A DNA stretch of 64,000 nt, taken from assembly GCA_022036555.1 (NCBI GenBank), contig CM039128.1, positions 18,811,640 through 18,875,639 of the forward strand, in the 5' to 3' direction. Of this stretch, positions 58,310-64,000 are shown one piece after another. Numbering within the stretch: position 1 is the first letter of the stretch; each line of letters opens with the position of its first letter. The DNA comes from Microstegium vimineum. Lineage: Eukaryota; Streptophyta; Magnoliopsida; Poales; Poaceae. The position numbers and the translations under genes were made by a program. The notes under the pieces were generated by a model that saw only the letters and a program-made list of their open reading frames with translations, did not search any database and had not been told where the DNA came from.

Positions 58310-59254
58310 TCAATATATGTTTTCACTTGATCACAAGGGTGTTCATGAGAAACTACACGATTTGGACTTTGCATGGGAGGTTGGTCAAAATGTTGCACAA
58401 GAAAGCAATGATGATGAGCCCATGCCTAGTGTATCCCTGAATGCATTATTGCATGTTCATGATTACACAGAACATGTGCCTACCAATGATGATGTGTTTA
58501 TGAATACATTAGCTGACGATACAGAGAAAAATGATGGTATTTCACAGCTTCTACATGATGTGCATGGGGGATTCCTTAGTGCTTCACAGTTGAAAAAACT
58601 GGAGATCATGAGAAAGGATTTAAAAACACCATTGTATCCGGCCTGCCCAATAATCAAACTAGAACCTAACATCATGCTATTGGAGTTCAAATCAACGAAT
58701 GGGTTGAGTGATAAAGGCTTCGATAACTTGTTAGGTATTCTACATAAACTGTTCCCGAAGGGTACCAAGTTAGCAGGAAAAACTTACCTAGCGAAACAAA
58801 TGATTTGCCCAATTGGCCTCGAGGTTGAGAAAATCTACGCGTGTTTCAACGACTGCATATTGTAACGTGGAGAGAAATACAAAGACTTGGATGCATGTCC
58901 CATATGTAAAACTCCCCGATACAAGCAAGGGTCATCAAATGATAGAATCAAGACCAGAGGAGGGCCCGTAAAGTCTGTGTGTTATTTTGCTATAGCTCCA
59001 CGAGTGCATAGGTTGTTTGTAAATGCAAAGTCAGTCAAGTTGTTGCGTTGGCACGACGAAGAGCGAAAGAAAGATTCAATGTTGTGACACCCCGCTGATG
59101 GGTCAGACTAGAGGACTATCAACACTATGTTTTATAAGTACAACGGTGGAGTGGTAAGACATCTGTGTTTAGCTTTGAGCACGGATGGGATGAACCCGTT
59201 TGACCAGGTTAGAACCAATCATAGCACTTGTCCAGTGACACTAACAGACCAATA
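58310..59254 (+). pseudogene. tnp2 transposase fragment of a second CACTA family (CACTA-2)
   Basis: Near 58340 one frame gives FMRNYTIWTLHG, the end of the transposase-associated domain. The main frame (to 58865) then has LLEFKSTNGLSDKGFDNLLG, KQMICPIGLEVEKIYACFND, and, after a stop at 58863-58865, RGEKYKDLDACPICKTPRYK, FVNAKSVKLLRWHDEERKKD, HPADGSD and LALSTDGMNPFDQVR. These are the successive blocks of tnp2 up to the first catalytic Asp. The rest of the catalytic domain is missing. It differs clearly from the CACTA-1 gene. It is interrupted on the left by copia-2 at 58221; 58222-58309 is unassigned. Confidence 0.8.
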
Positions 59255-59880
59255 ATTGTCGACATGGGTTCCAAAAATTAGACTAGAATATTATTCTATT
59301 TCATGTGCGTAAACAATTTTTTTGTGTACTTGGTGAAAATACTATATAATTACTTGATTGTTTTCATGTGCATCTACGAAATGAAATCGTGACGTTAGCA
59401 CCAGCAATATACTAGTATATATAGTTGGGGCAATCTTATCTAGTAGGAAACAAGTCCAAAACATGTTCTCCAAAATTCCCACACAAAAAATAGATCCAAT
59501 GTTGAATGCAAAACCAACTTGCTTCACAATAGGAAGGCAAACTAGCCTGGCTAGTTTCGGAACTGGCCTGGCCGGTTTTTGCAGGCTGTGAACCGGCCAG
59601 GGCACACAGTCAAATTGACCGGTTTTTGAACCAGCCTCGCTAGTTTAGCGGTGGGTACCATACCATCTCCTGTCATTGTGCTCATTTTTTATTTGGCGCC
59701 TTGAATTATATCGTACCAAATACTTTTTGGCTTGTTCTTGCTACCTAGAATTTGATGGTCTAACCCAATTTCCATGTGGATACATTTTTGTGTCAACAAT
59801 GTCCTAAGTAATTCACTTTTGATATTAAGTGTACTAAATTGTGAGAGGAAACAACCTTGCAAATTTAGCCACAAGTCGAC
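59255..59880 (+). other. AT-rich stretch with a GGCCGGTTTTTG repeat cluster
   Basis: There is no gene. Between about 59535 and 59650 lie related words CTAGCCTGGCTAGTTT, CTGGCCTGGCCGGTTTTTG, GAACCGGCCAGGGC and GACCGGTTTTTGAACC in both orientations. This resembles a subterminal array of a CACTA element, possibly that of the tnp2 fragment to the left, but no CACTA end is visible. Confidence 0.4.
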
Positions 59881-60249
59881 CACTAGTATACAACGCTTAA
59901 TGGAGGCGGGCAAACACGACCGTCTCCAATGGAAGACCTGATTAACTGAGACAGTCAGCCCACCCGCCTCCATTAATACTATTAACGGAGGCGGGCGCTA
60001 TAACCCGACCGCCTCCGTTAATTAACGCGCCCGTCTCTATTAATATATTAACTGAGGCGGATAGTTTTTATTTGCCCGCCTCTTTGATGTTTGTAGCATT
60101 TTAAATTTGACGTCATATTTAAATTATGTTTTTACAAATCAATCAAATATATCTATAAAAGCCTTTAAACTTTGTGAAGTCGTACTGTAACAGTTGCTAT
60201 GTAGCTCCTCACTAGTCACTGTTTATCTATAGTCCTTATCACCCATCCG

Positions 60250-60935
60250 TCGGACCCACCCAGCAATCACATGACGCATGCCACGACCACCCTGCACAGC
60301 TCTGTCGGCCCCACTTGGCCCCCTACAGGATCCCACTTCTCACCATCGCCTGCTTCTTGCGTGCCGCTGCCGCATCGATGCCGCCGAGGTCGCCCGCACA
60401 GAACCGCGGCCTCAAAAAAAAAAAGAAAAGAAAAACGTTGCCGCCGAGGTTGCTGCCCGTCCCCACAGGAGTGCCGCGCCGCCTGCTCCCGTCGGCTGCC
60501 GTGCGCAGCGGGCGCGCGCCATCCCGCGCTAGCACCGCCGCCGCCTCCGGCCGTCCGGCTCGCGCGTCGGCCCGCCGCGACCCCGCCGTACCATCGTCGC
60601 GCCGCGGAGCAGCACCGGAACACCCTGGCTGCTCCCTCCGGCCGCCGCGTGCTTCTACTGCGCGTCGCCCTCCGCCTGTCCCGCTCGCGGGTCGGCCCGC
60701 CGCGCCCTCGCGACGACGTCGTCTCGCCGCGGAGCGACCAGGAACAGTGCGATCCACAGGTCTGGCTCTTCTCCTACCAGGTCGCCCTCCGATTCGCCCT
60801 TGTGCGCCCCTGCCGCGGCGACGGCACCTCTCTGCTCTCCTCCCTTCATGCTGACTGGACTGCCGGCATCTCCCTTCAGTCTCCACGGGAGATCCCAAGC
60901 CACAACGCCTTGCACGTTCCTGCAGGTATGCTTCT
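60250..60935 (+). other. GC-rich leader in CACTA-3
   Basis: Arg-, Pro- and Ala-rich frames are open on both strands merely because of base composition. The longest (60271-61506) has no domain. A likely splice donor stands in TGCAGGTATGCTTC near 60921-60934, so this is probably the 5' exon of an element gene. 60090-60249 holds nothing recognisable. Confidence 0.4.
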
Positions 60936-61069
60936 TCCTCTTTTGATTTTTTTTTGCTATCAAAGTTGTAGCCACAATGTCGTCATGGTACCAATTGGTT
61001 CATGTTTTTTACTGCTCTTCTACCTGCTACAGAGATCCTTCGCTTCTACACAATCCTTAGCCATAAGGA

Positions 61070-61620
61070 TGGCACGCCGAACAGCAAGCTATTTCTCAGC
61101 AGAGGACCAACCATTGCCATCGCAGTGCCAAACAACGAGCTATTTCTCAGCAGAGGGGCAAACATCGTTGTCGCGGATGCCGCGGCGTGAGGTGCTGAGG
61201 CGTCGGTCCATGATGCTTTCTGCAAGTGTACCGCACTCTGCTGATGCCGCCTCTTCTCATGATATTCGCGTTCCTTTTGCCAAACATGCATTGCTCACAT
61301 ACGAAACATGTTTCCAGTGTCTTCTATACTCCTCCAGTTATACTGATGCATCTTCTTTCTTTTTGTTGCTACCGTCCACACCACATGAGGCATGTGTTGC
61401 TTCTACAATGGGTCGCAAACGTAGGTCAGCCAACATCCTCCGCAATGACGGTCAGTGCACCCAAAATATGTTTCCACTGCCTTCTATACTTCTCCAGTTA
61501 CAGTGATGTCTTATTTCTTTTGGTTGCTAGCTTCCACAGTACCTTAGGCATCTGTTGCATCTACAGCGGGTCGCAAACGTAGGTTGGACGACATACTCCG
61601 CAGCGATGGTCAGTGCACCC
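61070..61620 (+). repeat. Two tandem duplications in CACTA-3
   Basis: A unit of about 54 bases containing GAGCTATTTCTCAGCAGAGG occurs twice at about 61085-61165. A longer unit of about 160 bases occurs twice at about 61308-61467 and 61468-61617; each copy includes TTCTATACT(C/T)CTCCAGTTA and GGGTCGCAAACGTAGGT and encodes GRKRRxxxILRxDG. The repeated peptide could be an N-terminal exon of the element's gene 2. Confidence 0.6.
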
Positions 61621-62232
61621 ATGTACTTATTAATAGATGGTTATCGCAAAAATAACTATTTCCAAGGGGAGCTTAGTTGTTTTTTAAAAAACCAAAAAAA
61701 AAAAGAAGAACAGTAACCTGCGGTGGTTTCCTATGATTTTCCGGTAAATGCCAGGACCCATCTAGGAGGGAATGAAATAATATTGCATTGGTGGTTTAGT
61801 TTGGGAAAATAACAAACCTGGAACCTATGAAATATTAAGGTGAAACTGAAATAATGGAACTGGTGTGGTTGTTTTACCTTTATTCTCAGAAGTTGCATAA
61901 AGTTGTTTTAATTAGCCCTATAATTTTTGCCGGCATAGATAAAGTGTATGACACGTAGGAAATGAAATACATTCAGAAGAAGATTCATGGCGCTGCTGAG
62001 GCACGAGACATGTATCCAACTTTTCATGTACGAATACAAATAGAATAGTACCTCCAAAGTAGCATGTGTCTTCGTTGATAAATACAAAGCCTAGGGTGAG
62101 ATCCCTTGGATGGATATCAATTTTAGGCCACTCACTGTCCAACGGCACGATCCCGAGGTAACATCCTTTGACAAAATGGCCAGGTTTCAAATAAACTAAA
62201 AAAGCCTCAAGAAAGCAGAAACTGTAACATAT
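61621..62232. other. Unassigned AT-rich stretch
   Basis: It contains an A-rich tract near 61684-61707 and no supported gene, terminal repeat or motif. Confidence 0.4.
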
Positions 62233-62455
62233 CACTAGTACAAAAAACGTTTTTAGAGGCGGGGGTAGAGGCATTAGTACAGGCGGCAAAGCCCACCGTC
62301 TGTACTGGGGTCAGTACTAATCGGCCCACAGTACAGGCGGCGGGCTGTGAGTCGCCTGTGAAAATGGATTTTCATAGGCGGTTCACTTTGTCAGCCGCCT
62401 GTAAAAATCCATTTTTCACAGGCGGCTCACTCTGTGTGCCGCCTGTGTAATTATT
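62233..62455 (-). repeat. CACTA-4 subterminal repeat array
   Basis: About eight words of the ACAGGCGGC / GCCGCCTGT type in both orientations, including a near-palindrome around 62370-62440. The family word differs from those of CACTA-1 and CACTA-3. Confidence 0.75.
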
Positions 62456-62668
62456 ATTTTTATTTTAAATTTTAATATTTGCCTCCACTCCATACTGTAC
62501 TACATTTGTCACAATATATATATAAGATATGCAAACATGAACCATAAAATTGCATCATACATACAACACATATACATATTATAGATGTATCCACACGAAA
62601 TCAAACATCAAGCATAAAATTACATATAATACACGTCATTTCAAGTTATGAGTGCAACTATTTGGTGT

Positions 62669-64000
62669 TTACATGTCATTTCGTTTCAAGTTTAGACCTG
62701 CTATGTCTGTCAGCGCTCTAAATCCTTCACTTGCTAAATCACCGGCTTCATCAAAATATGCTCCGGTACTTGGAATTATTTCTCTCATAATAAAACCGCA
62801 CAAGTCTGCTACTATATTTTCCATAGTTTTTGGAGTGAATGACACGTCCTTTCCTTTGCTTCTCGGCTGGAAACAAAGTTTAAAAGCATCAGTGACACAT
62901 GTCCAATATTAATATTTCCAACTTTAATGAGAAAACTTCATACATAGATATTTTTTACCATATTTTTGTCCCTGACGTATCGTCCCCGCTGCCTTATGAA
63001 CTCACACACTTAGTATCCACAGTAGACCAATCCAGGTGGTTGCTTGTGGCACTATGTAATTAATGAGCAAAAGATTAAACTAAAATTGCCATGCCTTGTG
63101 TATTATTTATATGATGATATGTGTTCGGACAACTTACCGGATAATGGTGTTGTATCGTCAATGGCACACTAGGATCTGAGCGGGCGGCGTCGACCGGTCC
63201 TTTTTGCTTCTTATAAAACCGCCATGCCCTGTAGATATTGAATATAAAACACTATAGTTATTTAAACTCTAATTCATATAAGTACGGATGCGGTTGCATG
63301 TTGGCTCACCTTTCTAAATGAATCAGGAATGTTTGATACGACTGAGGAGGACAATGTAAGGAGTCTAGGACAAGCACCTTCCCTTCGAATGGATATATAT
63401 AAAAAACAATCCAATGGTCGCTGCACGAATAAACGAGTGAGCGACATATGTACTTAGGGTTGTTAACACGATAATTTGAAGTACGTATACGAGGTCACGC
63501 TTACCCAAAGTTGTAGGGTGCCAATATAAAATCCCTGTACTTATATCTCAGCATTGCTCTACCGAGATAGAGGGCATATGTGTCCTCGTATTTTCGTTGC
63601 AATGTCTTTACAGCTTCTGCAACTTGTTCTGATGTTTTGTCCTTCTCTATCTTTGCTCTATCTTCATTTGTAAGTACAAATTTGTGCATATTTTCTTGTA
63701 ACCTGATTGGACTCAGGTAACCGACCATCGTGCCTGTAGTTAACGATCTCTGCTCGTGGTCTTGCAAACTACATACAACATCCACATATTAGAGTTTATC
63801 ACATTCCAAAATTTAATAATAACAATGTGTGTCCATGAGTGATGCTTACAGGCACCAGATTGTAATGAGTTGGACGTCAAGTTTTCTATAGTTCAACAAC
63901 AGGTGCATGTCCTCGAAGATAACAAATGCCTCGCTTCTATCCTGGCCAGTAGCAAACATGTCTGCTGGTATGTTAACACTAACTGCATGCAAGCCAGCAT
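62669..64000 (-). pseudogene. CACTA-4 Ulp1-like cysteine protease gene, six exons seen
   Basis: Exons on the minus strand: from the window edge to about 63852 (AFVIFEDMHLLLNYRKLDVQ), 63768-63505 (ending YRDFILAPYNFG), 63420-63310 (DHWIVFYIYPFEGKVLVLDS), 63228-63138, 63051-62959 (CHKQPPGLVYCGY) and 62866 down to TAA at 62669-62671. All introns are GT-AG, and the last five exons join in one phase. Ulp1/C48 residues are visible: His in DHWIVFY, Asp in VLVLDSL, Gln in CHKQPPG and Cys in VYCGY. A TAA directly after CGY, before VCEFIRQ, truncates the protein just behind the catalytic Cys. Homologous to the end of CACTA-1 gene 2. 62456-62668 is noncoding. Confidence 0.8.

Larger units (their letters stand above)
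59881..62232 (+). mobile_element. CACTA-3: left end of a third CACTA family
   Basis: CACTAGTATACAACGC at 59881 is followed within 200 bases by TTAATGGAGGCGGGC, TTAACGGAGGCGGGC, GACCGCCTCCGTTAATTAAC and TTAACTGAGGCGG in both orientations, a typical subterminal array (to about 60085). Behind it comes a GC-rich leader and exon-like tandem duplications. No matching right end is found before 62233, where another CACTA terminus starts, so the element may continue outside or be interrupted there. Confidence 0.65.
62233..64000 (-). mobile_element. CACTA-4: terminus and Ulp1 gene of a fourth CACTA element
   Basis: CACTAGTACAAAAAACG at 62233 marks an element end; TAT precedes it as a possible half of the three-base duplication. 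Subterminal words (GTACAGGCGGC, ACAGGCGGCTCAC, GCCGCCTGT) fill 62270-62450. The gene inside reads towards this end, so it is the 3' terminus in the element's own orientation. The other end lies outside the window. Confidence 0.8.

Noticed and set aside
60271..61506. 411-codon open frame rich in Arg, Pro and Ser
   Set aside because: It overlaps equally open frames on both strands in GC-rich sequence, has no domain, crosses a likely splice donor and runs through the tandem units. Composition explains it.
1..64000. Host protein-coding genes or a defence-type operon
   Set aside because: All frames with recognisable domains belong to transposable elements; nothing outside them shows a conserved product.

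Overview
The window looks like intergenic heterochromatin of a grass (Poaceae) nuclear genome. I find no host gene, tRNA, rRNA or CRISPR array. Almost every base belongs to a transposable element: Ty3/gypsy and Ty1/copia LTR retrotransposons and CACTA (En/Spm) DNA transposons, most of them broken. The grass assignment rests on the element families: Tat- and Athila-type Ty3 elements with a tRNA-Asp-type primer site, SIRE-type copia elements, and CACTA elements with tnp2, plant-transposase and Ulp1 genes. The species cannot be decided.

Layout. 1-6724: Tat-lineage Ty3 element on the minus strand (Ty3-C), inserted into the reverse-transcriptase gene of a SIRE-like copia element on the plus strand (copia-1, 6725-11175). 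11177-12626: inverted partial copy of the same copia LTR, giving a head-to-head LTR palindrome. 12636-17011: Athila-like element without pol (Ty3-A). 17012-58221: a second SIRE-like copia element on the minus strand (copia-2), broken by a 3.1 kb solo LTR (18487-21577) and by a non-autonomous Athila-like element (Ty3-B, 27496 to about 56600). Ty3-B has its 5' LTR broken by a solo copia LTR (27871-29915, duplication CCAAC) and by a 17 kb CACTA element (CACTA-1, 30798-47791, duplication TGA). CACTA-1 has its tnp2 gene broken by a complete copia element (copia-3, 33513-40233, duplication CAGTC). This is four levels of nesting, so relative age is copia-2 > Ty3-B > CACTA-1 > copia-3. 58222-59880: tnp2 fragment of another CACTA element. 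From 59881: left end of a third CACTA family. From 62233: a fourth CACTA element with a multi-exon Ulp1-type protease gene, running off the window.

How the genes work together. The retroelements encode gag, protease, integrase, reverse transcriptase and RNase H for copying through RNA. Ty3-A and Ty3-B carry gag and protease but no visible reverse transcriptase or integrase, so they would need a helper. Ty3-B also carries an extra ORF behind its own LTR-like promoter. CACTA-1 pairs a tnp2 transposase with a second gene that joins a plant-transposase domain to a Ulp1-like cysteine protease. The second gene is preceded by an internal copy of the subterminal repeat array and a TATA box.

Decay pattern. 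Paired copies in the window show repeated CAG-to-TAG stops, as expected from deamination of methylated CHG sites in silenced elements. Boundaries were set by reading target duplications, LTR ends and cross-copy comparison by eye. Where a join is approximate it is stated.
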